From: Methanomethylovorans sp. PtaU1.Bin073
GTDB lineage: Archaea; Halobacteriota; Methanosarcinia; Methanosarcinales; Methanosarcinaceae
Direction of reading: 5' to 3'
Assembly (NCBI GenBank): GCA_002067265.1
Contig: MVQW01000118.1
Span: 1 to 5,575 of the forward strand
DNA length: 5,575 nt
The notes beneath the pieces are model-generated. The model had not been told where the DNA came from. It ran no database searches and worked only from the letters and a program-made list of their open reading frames with translations. A program made the position numbers and the translations under genes. Shown here piece by piece: positions 1 to 5,575 of the stretch; the stretch's first letter is position 1; the number at the start of each line of letters is the position of its first letter.

Positions 1-1
1 C

Positions 2-1426
2 TCGGGTGCTGTTATGTGCCTTTCCGATAAGGTAAAAGCTGAAGCTTTTTCCCTCATAGGCCTTGATTCACTTAAGTATGAGAACATGGGAAACGGCCAG
101 GAATATACTCATTATCTTAATCTCTCGTATGCTATATCCGAATTCATACGGGAACTTGTGACTATAAAAGCACAAAGAGCAAAGGAATTTGAGGATAAGG
201 CAATATCTGATTTCGCTGCTTCTCTTATGCCCAGTATGCATGTATACTTGCATTGCCACGAATTCGGTGTGTTCTACACTCTGGCACGGCTGCACAAATT
301 AGGTTTGTCTGTAAATTCAGTAGCTACGTATCATGCAACATTGCCAGGGAGAGCTTCAGGGCATCAATCGTTACAGAAGATCCGCCAGAATGATAGCACC
401 TGGGATCCAAAAGTGCCTGAAAACTTGGCAAGACTTGAAGCCCTTTCTATAAATGCCGATGTAGTAACCGCAGTAGGCGACTCCACGCGTAAGGAAGTCA
501 AATTGTTCTACGGAATAGATTCAATAGTTGTCCGCAACGGTATAGATAACAATGGATTAGGCATTTCCATGGAAAAGAAGAAGAAATGCCGCGAGAAGAT
601 ACAGACCTTTCTTTCAGAAAATATGCAGAAACTGTATGGAGGCGTGCCCATTCCTTCAAAGAGGATACTGCCTGTATTCTCCATATCACGTATCGAGATA
701 GAGAACAAAGGCTATCCTGACCTCCTTGACTCCCTCATGTTGCTGGATAGAATGGTAAAACTGCAGATAGCGGCAGGACAGCAGGATGAGGATATACGTG
801 TAGTCTGCTTTATTATAGCAGCACACGGTCCAAAGTCAAATGTACCTGAAGGTTTCCCACTTAAGCTGCCGGATGAGATATTACAGGGAGAGGAAATCAG
901 ACTTCAGAGAATGATCAAGGAGAGGCAGCTAGAACCTGCGCAAATTATCACCGGAAGAAGACATGTTACAGCTGTACTTTATCCTCAGTGGATATCAGAC
1001 CATGATGGCGGTCTTAATATGAACTCTGATGAGTTAATGGCAGGGTGTATTGCAGGGATATTCCCTTCAAGATATGAGCCTTTCCTACTCACGGGACTTG
1101 AAGCAGGAAAAGAGGCTACACCAAGCATAGTCAGCAAGGTTTGTGGTTTTAGTGATGCCCTTGCAAGCATCAAACGCCTCGTTATGGGCATGGGCGGGGT
1201 GATAGTTGTGGATAATATAGACCTTCCATACAATGAAATGGTATGCGATTACGCTCTTGCTATGGACTATTTCCTGGATACTTACATTGATGACAAAGTA
1301 AAGTATAGCCTTCTTTGCCAGGAAGCTAACCTGCTTGCAAAGGAGATGAACTGGCTGAGCCCTACAAAAGAATATTATGAGCTTCTGACGGGCGTATGCA
1401 TAGTTCAGGAAGAAGAGGAAAACTGA
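2..1426 (+). CDS. GT3-family glycogen synthase, 5'-truncated
   Basis: Probable glycogen synthase, transferring glucose from a nucleotide sugar to the non-reducing end of an alpha-1,4-glucan in the cytoplasm. The frame is open to the left edge, so the ATG at 14 is probably internal and the N-terminal Rossmann region is missing; GT3 enzymes usually have about 580-700 residues and 474 codons are seen here. Counting from the ATG at 14, visible GT3 hallmarks are HEFG (82-85), TYHATLPGR (105-113, like THATLLGR of yeast synthase), VRNGID (173-178), SRIEIENKG (225-233, like GRYEFRNKG) and GIFPSRYEPFLLTGLEAG (348-365) with the E-x7-E pair E355/E363 of retaining GT-B enzymes. The C-terminus lacks the arginine cluster through which eukaryotic GT3 synthases sense glucose 6-phosphate. 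It is followed after 38 bases by the GalT-like gene and probably shares its transcript. The fold and family are clear; the donor (UDP- or ADP-glucose) cannot be read from sequence. Confidence 0.85.
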   Translation, partial: SGAVMCLSDKVKAEAFSLIGLDSLKYENMGNGQEYTHYLNLSYAISEFIRELVTIKAQRAKEFEDKAISDFAASLMPSMHVYLHCHEFGVFYTLARLHKLGLSVNSVATYHATLPGRASGHQSLQKIRQNDSTWDPKVPENLARLEALSINADVVTAVGDSTRKEVKLFYGIDSIVVRNGIDNNGLGISMEKKKKCREKIQTFLSENMQKLYGGVPIPSKRILPVFSISRIEIENKGYPDLLDSLMLLDRMVKLQIAAGQQDEDIRVVCFIIAAHGPKSNVPEGFPLKLPDEILQGEEIRLQRMIKERQLEPAQIITGRRHVTAVLYPQWISDHDGGLNMNSDELMAGCIAGIFPSRYEPFLLTGLEAGKEATPSIVSKVCGFSDALASIKRLVMGMGGVIVVDNIDLPYNEMVCDYALAMDYFLDTYIDDKVKYSLLCQEANLLAKEMNWLSPTKEYYELLTGVCIVQEEEEN

Positions 1427-1451
1427 CTCTTGATAGTTTTTCAGATTAAGC

Positions 1452-1456
1452 AGGAG
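1452..1456 (+). promoter_or_regulatory. Ribosome binding site of the GalT-like gene
   Basis: AGGAG ends 8 bases before the GTG at 1465. It decides for this non-ATG start, since no in-frame ATG lies near the N-terminus of the conserved region. Confidence 0.7.
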
Positions 1457-1464
1457 AAATACAA

Positions 1465-2445
1465 GTGTCTGAGATACGCAAACACTATTTCCTTGAGGAT
1501 TATTGCATAGTAGCCGCTGCAAGAGGTAAAAGGCCTTCTGATTTTTCTTCTTCACCGGAGGTCCAGAATGCTACAAGCTGTGTATTCTGTGCTGGAAGAG
1601 AAGACCAGACTCCACCTGCTCTGGCTGTATATAAGGATGGAAAGATCCTTCAGGACAATAAGGATGAACTTATTAGAGACTGGCAGATCCGTTGTATACC
1701 AAATCTATATCCTGCCCTCAGTCCTGAAGGTGCTGATAACCCCTGTCAATCGGGATATGGTTTCCACGAAGTAATAATTGAAACACCTCAACACGAGAAA
1801 AAGCTGACAAATTTCTCAGATGAAGAGATGTATCTGCTCATGAAAGCTTACAGGGACCGGGTAATTCATTACTGGAAACAGCCACAGATACGGTACGTAT
1901 CTCTTTTTAAGAATTGGGGAAAGCAGGCAGGTGCATCCCTGGAACACACCCATTCCCAGCTTATCGCATTGCCTTTGATACCTCCTTCTATTAAAAGGGA
2001 GACAGATGTTATTCAGGCTAAAGGAGAATGTCCTTACTGTGAGATAGTACGCAGGGAATCTGCAAGTGAAAGATCCATTTATGAAAATAAATTTTTCATA
2101 GCCTTTGCTCCTTATTGCTCAAAGGTTCCATTTGAAGTGTGGTTCCTTCCTAAGACACATGTCAGTAATCTTGGAGCAATGTCAACTGAAATGCTGTTTT
2201 CATTGGGTGTTGCTATGAGCTATGTGCTTTCCAGATTAGAAACAGTATTGGGATCTCCTGCTTACAATTATATGTTTTTCCAACTGATGAAAGACGATCC
2301 ATATCATTTGAATATCAGGCTCCAGCCCGTGACAAGTAAGATGGCAGGATTTGAGAAAAACACTGATATTTTCATTAATACCATGCCCCCTGAAAAGGCT
2401 GCTGAGTATTTGAACAATGAGATGTCCGAACAGGAAATACATTGA
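1465..2445 (+). CDS. galT: GalT-family nucleotide-sugar transferase (UDP-hexose uridylyltransferase or ADP-glucose phosphorylase-like)
   Basis: A 326-residue HIT-superfamily protein, full length for archaeal GalT. The GTG start is backed by AGGAG 8 bases upstream. Zinc-site equivalents of E. coli GalT are present: C39-x2-C42, H110 and H161. The catalytic motif is HTHSQ (161-165), with H163 as the expected covalent nucleotidyl-enzyme nucleophile and Q165 retained. GKRPSDF (21-27) matches the nucleotide-sugar binding RPxDF segment. The C-terminal half has a second C189-x2-C192 pair, H281 and the closing block AGFEKNTDIFINTMPPEKAA (294-313). The classical reaction exchanges UMP between UDP-glucose and galactose 1-phosphate. 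However, the motifs NLYPALS, GFHEVIIETP, FKNWG..AGAS and H-[ST]-HSQ, as I recall it, also resemble the Arabidopsis enzyme At5g18200, an ADP-glucose phosphorylase. Lying between two glycogen synthases, a role in making or recycling nucleotide-glucose is more likely than galactose breakdown. The gene symbol reflects family only. Confidence 0.85.
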   Translation: MSEIRKHYFLEDYCIVAAARGKRPSDFSSSPEVQNATSCVFCAGREDQTPPALAVYKDGKILQDNKDELIRDWQIRCIPNLYPALSPEGADNPCQSGYGFHEVIIETPQHEKKLTNFSDEEMYLLMKAYRDRVIHYWKQPQIRYVSLFKNWGKQAGASLEHTHSQLIALPLIPPSIKRETDVIQAKGECPYCEIVRRESASERSIYENKFFIAFAPYCSKVPFEVWFLPKTHVSNLGAMSTEMLFSLGVAMSYVLSRLETVLGSPAYNYMFFQLMKDDPYHLNIRLQPVTSKMAGFEKNTDIFINTMPPEKAAEYLNNEMSEQEIH

Positions 2446-2467
2446 ATATTAATAAGTGTGGGATAAA

Positions 2468-3640
2468 ATGAGAAAATTAAGAATAGGTATGTTCTCGTGG
2501 GAAAGCTTGTATTCAGTAAAGGTGGGAGGTATAGCTCCCCATGTTTCAGAACTATCCGAAGTATTAGCTTCTAAGGGTCATGAAGTGCATATATTCACCC
2601 GCAACCGCGGGTTAGATCCGCATTCGTTCATAAATGGCGTGCATTATCATCGAGTGGACCACGACCAGTCAGGTGGCGTGGTAAACCAGATGGACAGAAT
2701 GTGCGATTCCATGTACTGGATGTTTTTAGAAATGGTAGACAAATTCGGTCATTTCGATATCCTCCATGGTCATGACTGGCATCCGGTGAATGTACTATGC
2801 AAACTCAAAGCAGAAAAAGGACTGCCTTTCCTTCTCACATACCACAGTACGGAATGGGGACGTAACGGAAATGTACATGGGGATTGGTGGGAAGCTAAAA
2901 CGATCTCACATCGAGAATGGCTGGGTGGTTATGAGGCTGCTGAAGTTATAATTACTTCAGAGGTACTTAAAAAGGAAGTTCAATTTCTATACCTAATACC
3001 AGATAATAAGATATCACTTGTACCGAACGGGATATTTTTAAACAAAATGCATAGGGACATTGATCCGGGAGAGGTAAAAAAGAAATATGGAATCCATTCA
3101 CTCGCTCCTGTTGTTTTGTTTATAGGGCGCATGAGCTATCAGAAAGGGCCTGATATGCTTGTAAAAGCCATAGGAAAAGTATTGTCTCACCGGTGGGACG
3201 TACAGTTTGTATTTATAGGAGAGGGGGAAATGAGAGCCCATTGCGAATATCTGGCTGTTTCAACGGGCGTTAAGCATGCGGCTCATTTCCTTGGTTATGC
3301 TTCTGATAACGTTTCCAGAGACTGGTACAATGCTGCAGACATCGTATGTGTTCCAAGCCGCAACGAGCCTTTTGGCATTGTTGTACTTGAAGCATGGGAT
3401 GCGGGCAAGAGTGTGGTGGCTACCGATGCTGTGAAGCTTATTGAGAATTTCAAGAATGGGGTTACAGTGTACCAAAACCCGGATTCCATAGCATGGGGAA
3501 TCAACTATGTACTGGATGGCTTGGGGAAAGCAGGTTTTGGAGACGAAGGGCGTAAGCTAATTGAAGAAGTATATAACTGGGATGAGATAGCCGATTCCAC
3601 ATTGAAAGTTTATGGCCGTTTACTGAAGGACAAAAAATAA
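2468..3640 (+). CDS. GT4-family glycosyltransferase, glycogen synthase-like
   Basis: A 390-residue GT-B retaining glycosyltransferase, probably a cytoplasmic glucan synthase. Counting from the ATG at 2468, it has the N-terminal donor/acceptor signature KVGGIAPHV (18-26, the KxGG of glycogen synthases), HGHDWHP (100-106), VPNGI (185-189), the start of the nucleotide-binding domain at GRMSYQKGPDML (220-231) and RNEPFGIVVLEAWDAG (298-313) with the E300/E308 pair. A GTG at 2456 would add four residues, but it has no Shine-Dalgarno sequence, whereas the ATG starts the typical MRKLRIGMFSWES opening; I therefore chose the ATG. It lies 22 bases after the GalT-like gene, in the same direction, so it is probably the last gene of the operon. 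Donor and product are inferred. It could instead make another alpha-glucan or phosphorylated maltooligosaccharide, as some GT4 relatives do. Confidence 0.85.
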   Translation: MRKLRIGMFSWESLYSVKVGGIAPHVSELSEVLASKGHEVHIFTRNRGLDPHSFINGVHYHRVDHDQSGGVVNQMDRMCDSMYWMFLEMVDKFGHFDILHGHDWHPVNVLCKLKAEKGLPFLLTYHSTEWGRNGNVHGDWWEAKTISHREWLGGYEAAEVIITSEVLKKEVQFLYLIPDNKISLVPNGIFLNKMHRDIDPGEVKKKYGIHSLAPVVLFIGRMSYQKGPDMLVKAIGKVLSHRWDVQFVFIGEGEMRAHCEYLAVSTGVKHAAHFLGYASDNVSRDWYNAADIVCVPSRNEPFGIVVLEAWDAGKSVVATDAVKLIENFKNGVTVYQNPDSIAWGINYVLDGLGKAGFGDEGRKLIEEVYNWDEIADSTLKVYGRLLKDKK

Positions 3641-3648
3641 AGCAGCTG
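3631..3648 (-). terminator. T-tract downstream of the Nif3/small-protein unit
   Basis: Reading the minus strand past the small-gene stop at 3656, the sequence CAGCTGC is followed by TTTATTTTTTG, a T-rich tract of the sort that ends archaeal transcripts. It overlaps the last codons of the convergent glycosyltransferase gene. Confidence 0.4.
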
Positions 3649-3655
3649 AGTATTA

Positions 3656-3799
3656 TCACTCATATTCTCTTTTCACAGAGGGTCCTCTGTAAACTCTTTT
3701 TTCATAATCCCCATATCCTCTGTGTTTAGCCCTTACCTTTCGCTTCAAATTCTGTTCCAGCAATTCTTCCACTTCTTTCCATTCAGCAGTATCAGACAT
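3656..3799 (-). CDS. Small charged protein of unknown function, downstream of Nif3
   Basis: A 47-residue protein starting MSDTAEWKEVEELL. The first part is acidic and predicted helical (EWKEVEELLEQNL); the rest is strongly basic with two RG turns (HRGYGDYE and VYRGPSVKRE), giving a nucleic-acid-binding look, though no family is recognised. I chose the start at 3799 because GAGGT lies 8 bases before it. The alternative ATG at 3814 overlaps the Nif3 stop as ATGA but has GGTGAT directly abutting it, which is too close. The frame stays open further upstream into Nif3, but that part is only a shadow of Nif3. Tight packing behind Nif3 suggests translational coupling and a shared transcript. The function is unknown; coding is likely but not proven. 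Confidence 0.6.
   Translation of the reverse strand: MSDTAEWKEVEELLEQNLKRKVRAKHRGYGDYEKRVYRGPSVKREYE
3675..3702 (+). terminator. Hairpin plus T-tract terminating the glycogen operon
   Basis: ACAGAGG (3675-3681) and CCTCTGT (3684-3690) are perfect inverted arms of 7 bases, with six of them pairing around a GGTC loop if the tight two-base loop is not allowed. A pyrimidine run with six Ts (3697-3702) follows. It lies 35 bases past the glycosyltransferase stop. Archaeal termination mainly needs the T-tract, so the hairpin may be incidental. The element lies within the opposite-strand small gene. Confidence 0.45.
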
Positions 3800-3805
3800 C
3801 AAATG

Positions 3806-3810
3806 ATACC
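3806..3810 (-). promoter_or_regulatory. Shine-Dalgarno that decides the small-gene start
   Basis: GAGGT on the minus strand sits just inside the end of the Nif3 reading region and about 8 bases before the ATG at 3799, favouring the 47-residue product over the 52-residue alternative. Confidence 0.45.
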
Positions 3811-4551
3811 TCATATCACCCTGATAAATGGATTGTGATGTATGAATTCCACATCTAACCCCAATAGGTCTGCCAGACGCGGGCAAAGCTCCTCCATACC
3901 CGGATTCTCTGTAGCATAATGTGTGGCATCGATAAGAACAAGCTCTCCCCGGGAGCGTATGACATCATGTTTAAGTTCTGAAGATACAAATGCTTCAACA
4001 CCATGCTCTCTTGCCACTTCCAGATACTCGCTACGAAAACCACTACCTCCGAAAACCATTACACGTTTTATATCATCTCTTTCTCCTACATATTGTACAT
4101 GAGTGTTGAGACTTTTTGCGACATGGTTTGCCAGAGTTTCCGTAGAGCATACAGGTACTTCACCTATGCGGCCTATTTCCAGTTCTTGTACTTTGTTAAG
4201 TCCCAGCCTCTTTGCAAGTACATCGTTTATTCCGCCTTTAGCCCTGTCAAAATTCGTATGCATGGAATATAGAGAAATTCTGTTATCCAGAGCTATTTGT
4301 AGACTGGTGGCAAGTCTTTTGGAAATACAATTCACAGGATTGAAAATAAGAGTGTGATGAGTTATTAACAGGTCTGCATTGATCTCTGAAGCTCTGCTAA
4401 GTACGTAGTCCGTAGGGTCCAAAGCAACTGCAATTTTTTTAATATCATTGTCAAGGTCCAGATTAAGACCAATCTTACCTACATCGAAATCTGCAGCAAG
4501 CTCAGGAGGAGCTAGTTTTTCCAGAACCGGGATGATCTTAGATAGATGCAT
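3811..4551 (-). CDS. DUF34/Nif3-like dinuclear metal-centre protein
   Basis: A 246-residue cytoplasmic protein, the normal length for Nif3-like proteins without the PII-like insertion. Metal-ligand motifs are in the expected order: ITHH (63-66), MHTNFD (97-102) with D102, and DATHYATE (208-215) with H211 and E215. VFGGSG (166-171) is the family's glycine turn. The N-terminal element usually read as WDNxGL appears here as FDVGKIGL (22-29), a mild divergence. The family is widespread and binds two metal ions; it is often annotated as a GTP cyclohydrolase I type 2 homologue, but its cellular role is not settled, so I give no gene-specific reaction. The ATG at 4551 fits the usual family opening, although only a weak AAGG precedes it. 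It is followed by a small gene in tight linkage and is divergent from the KaiC-like gene. Confidence 0.92.
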   Translation of the reverse strand: MHLSKIIPVLEKLAPPELAADFDVGKIGLNLDLDNDIKKIAVALDPTDYVLSRASEINADLLITHHTLIFNPVNCISKRLATSLQIALDNRISLYSMHTNFDRAKGGINDVLAKRLGLNKVQELEIGRIGEVPVCSTETLANHVAKSLNTHVQYVGERDDIKRVMVFGGSGFRSEYLEVAREHGVEAFVSSELKHDVIRSRGELVLIDATHYATENPGMEELCPRLADLLGLDVEFIHHNPFIRVI

Positions 4552-4630
4552 AAAAAGCCTTTGTCTTCAATTCATAAGAACCTGTCGCAATCAAGAATTT
4601 GAAATCCACTGCAGAGACTAGATTCCCAGC

Positions 4631-4640
4631 AATTATATCG
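4631..4640 (-). promoter_or_regulatory. Candidate TATA box for the Nif3 unit
   Basis: The minus strand reads CGATATAATT here, a TATA-like element about 80 bases before the Nif3 start. Initiation about 25 bases downstream would give a leader of roughly 60 bases. It is a guess from base composition and position. Confidence 0.3.
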
Positions 4641-4652
4641 AAGCTTTAAAAT
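4640..4652 (+). promoter_or_regulatory. Candidate BRE/TATA for the KaiC-like operon
   Basis: GAAGC followed by TTTAAAAT resembles a purine-rich BRE next to a TATA box. Initiation about 25 bases downstream would fall just before the GAGGT Shine-Dalgarno sequence. A second AT-rich stretch (4652-4670, including the palindrome TAATATTA at 4652-4659) could serve instead or bind a regulator. Confidence 0.35.
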
Positions 4653-4675
4653 AATATTAAATATATTATAACAAA

Positions 4676-4680
4676 GAGGT
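4676..4680 (+). promoter_or_regulatory. Ribosome binding site of the KaiC-like gene
   Basis: GAGGT lies 6 bases before the ATG at 4687 and fixes this start. Confidence 0.7.
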
Positions 4681-4686
4681 TTATTT

Positions 4687-5430
4687 ATGAGAATTGAAAG
4701 TGGGATAGAAGGTTTGGACGAGATCATGCAGGGAGGACTTCTCCCAGAACGTGTCTATCTGCTAAGCGGACCTCCTGGAGGAGGCAAGACAACCTTTGGA
4801 GTACAATTTCTTGCAAAAGGTGCTCTACAGGGTGATGTGGGACTATATGTCACATTACTGGAATGTCCCCAGAACATCATAAATGATATGTCCAACTATT
4901 CTCTCAACGTCATACCACTTATAAAAGTGAAGAAACTGTTATTTGCAGACCTTGGACCACGTATGGAATATGGGTACATGGATGAATTAAAAGATATAAT
5001 TCAACCCCATGAGAATATAGAAGGACATTCTAATGAACATGAAGCTCCATCTCCTGCCATGGTATTCAAAGAGCTTGCAGCTTATGTTGTAGAATACAAT
5101 GTCAAAAGACTTGTCATTGATTCCATGAGTGCAATACGTTTTGCAACACAAGACCCGGCACTTCAGGAAAAAGAGATGACACGTTTTATTAGAAACCTGA
5201 AAAAACTGGGTTGTACAACTATTATTATAGGTGAGTTAACCGATCCAACTGCATATACTACCGAACAATTCGCATCCCACGGAGTAATTTTCCTGCATAA
5301 TTTCCTTTATGAAAAGCAGATGACACGTGCCATCCAGATAATCAAAATGCGTGGCACAAAACATGACTGCAATATGCATAAAGTTCAATTTACTGAGCGG
5401 GGACTGCAAGTAGAAGGCATTCTACAATAA
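4687..5430 (+). CDS. Single-domain KaiC/RAD55-family RecA-like ATPase
   Basis: A 247-residue RecA-fold ATPase with one KaiC domain. The opening SGIEGLDEIMQGGL (5-18) is the KaiC/RAD55 signature. Walker A is GPPGGGKT (28-35), Walker B is RLVIDS (141-146) with D145, and the C-terminal IKMRGTKHD block (219-227) matches the family's MRGTKHD segment. At the position where KaiC proteins carry two adjacent glutamates after the second strand (LEESP type), this protein has LLECP (57-61): the first glutamate is leucine and the second (E59) is kept. A variable loop at 104-123 is rich in histidine and acidic residues. The protein has no second KaiC domain, phosphorylation region, signal peptide or membrane segment. 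Archaeal homologues are generally thought to be signalling or regulatory ATPases; the specific role is unknown. It starts its own operon, divergent from Nif3, with another gene 14 bases behind it. Confidence 0.88.
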   Translation: MRIESGIEGLDEIMQGGLLPERVYLLSGPPGGGKTTFGVQFLAKGALQGDVGLYVTLLECPQNIINDMSNYSLNVIPLIKVKKLLFADLGPRMEYGYMDELKDIIQPHENIEGHSNEHEAPSPAMVFKELAAYVVEYNVKRLVIDSMSAIRFATQDPALQEKEMTRFIRNLKKLGCTTIIIGELTDPTAYTTEQFASHGVIFLHNFLYEKQMTRAIQIIKMRGTKHDCNMHKVQFTERGLQVEGILQ

Positions 5431-5431
5431 T

Positions 5432-5440
5432 GGAGTGGTG
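5432..5440 (+). promoter_or_regulatory. Ribosome binding site of the 3'-terminal gene
   Basis: GGAGTGGTG fills the gap after the KaiC-like stop. GGAG ends 9 bases and GGTG ends 4 bases before the ATG at 5445, supporting that start and coupled translation. Confidence 0.55.
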
Positions 5441-5444
5441 CAGG

Positions 5445-5575
5445 ATGCGGCTTTTTAAGAAAGCAGAAGCGAAAAGAAAGCTCAGCGATTCGGAGAAGGC
5501 CGAACTGGAGAAAAGGGCCTATGACCTTGGCTTTGAAGTAGGTTATCATAAACATTCGGAACTTGGCTGGGTAAG
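5445..5575 (+). CDS. Small charged protein of unknown function, 3'-truncated by the window
   Basis: The frame opens with ATG and runs to the window end without a stop, giving 43 codons. The visible start is MRLFKKAEAKRKLSDSEKAE, a lysine- and glutamate-rich helix likely to be amphipathic or coiled. It continues EKRAYDLGFEVGYHKHSELGWV, with an aromatic-rich GFEVGY/ELGW segment. There is no recognised domain, signal peptide or membrane segment in this part. It begins 14 bases after the KaiC-like stop with a good Shine-Dalgarno sequence in the gap, so it is very probably co-transcribed and may be a functional partner of the ATPase. The full length and identity need sequence beyond the window. 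Confidence 0.7.
   Translation, partial: MRLFKKAEAKRKLSDSEKAELEKRAYDLGFEVGYHKHSELGWV

Noticed and set aside
1437..1441. Five-T run between the GT3 and GalT genes as a terminator
   Set aside because: It is short, lacks a hairpin, and sits in a 38-base gap between genes that fit one operon; at most it is a weak attenuation point.
1085..1555. Long minus-strand open frame of 156 codons opposite the GT3 and GalT genes
   Set aside because: It lies wholly antisense to well-conserved coding sequence, has a biased Phe/Leu/Ile/Cys composition typical of reverse-frame translation, and has no family motif.
1568..1774. 68-codon plus-strand frame within the GalT gene
   Set aside because: It is an alternate-frame shadow of a gene with strong family motifs.
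2456..2467. GTG at 2456 as the start of the GT4 glycosyltransferase
   Set aside because: There is no Shine-Dalgarno sequence before it, and the added residues MWDK are not part of the conserved opening.
4003..4357. Two overlapping plus-strand open frames opposite Nif3
   Set aside because: They mirror a clearly conserved gene on the other strand and have no supporting motif or good Shine-Dalgarno sequence.
1..5575. CRISPR array, tRNA/rRNA, insertion sequence or defence genes
   Set aside because: I found no regularly spaced repeats, cloverleaf-like segments, terminal inverted repeats or transposase motifs on either strand.

Overview
The window looks like chromosomal DNA from a methanogenic archaeon, most likely of the Methanosarcinaceae (Methanolobus/Methanococcoides/Methanomethylovorans-like). 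This rests on protein character (single-domain KaiC/RAD55-like ATPase, archaeal GT3- and GT4-type glycogen synthases, archaeal DUF34/Nif3 protein), Shine-Dalgarno sequences of the GGAG/GAGGT/GGTG type, AT-rich TATA-like promoter sequence, T-tract ends and use of a GTG start. The lineage is inferred from recall, not from a search.

Bases 1-3640 hold a plus-strand gene set for storage-polysaccharide (glycogen) metabolism. It contains a 5'-truncated GT3-family glycogen synthase, a GalT-family nucleotide-sugar transferase with intact zinc and catalytic histidines (GTG start), and a GT4-family glycogen-synthase-like glycosyltransferase. Gaps of 38 and about 22 bases suggest one transcript. Two unrelated synthase families and a GalT/ADP-glucose-phosphorylase-like enzyme could together make, use and recycle nucleotide-activated glucose.

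Bases 3641-4551 hold a minus-strand pair that converges on the glycogen operon. A DUF34/Nif3 metal-binding protein is followed by a 47-residue charged protein with its own Shine-Dalgarno sequence. The two transcription units are separated by only 15 bases, and the candidate terminators of each lie inside or next to the other's coding sequence.

Bases 4552-4686 are an AT-rich divergent promoter region. From 4687 a plus-strand unit begins with a single-domain KaiC/RAD55-like ATPase. It continues, 14 bases after that stop, into a small charged protein of unknown function cut by the window end.

I see no tRNA, rRNA, CRISPR array, insertion sequence or phage gene. Most content is ordinary archaeal housekeeping or storage metabolism. 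The points most worth following are the true substrate of the GalT-like enzyme, the small protein behind Nif3, and the KaiC-like protein with an altered glutamate pair and an unknown downstream partner.
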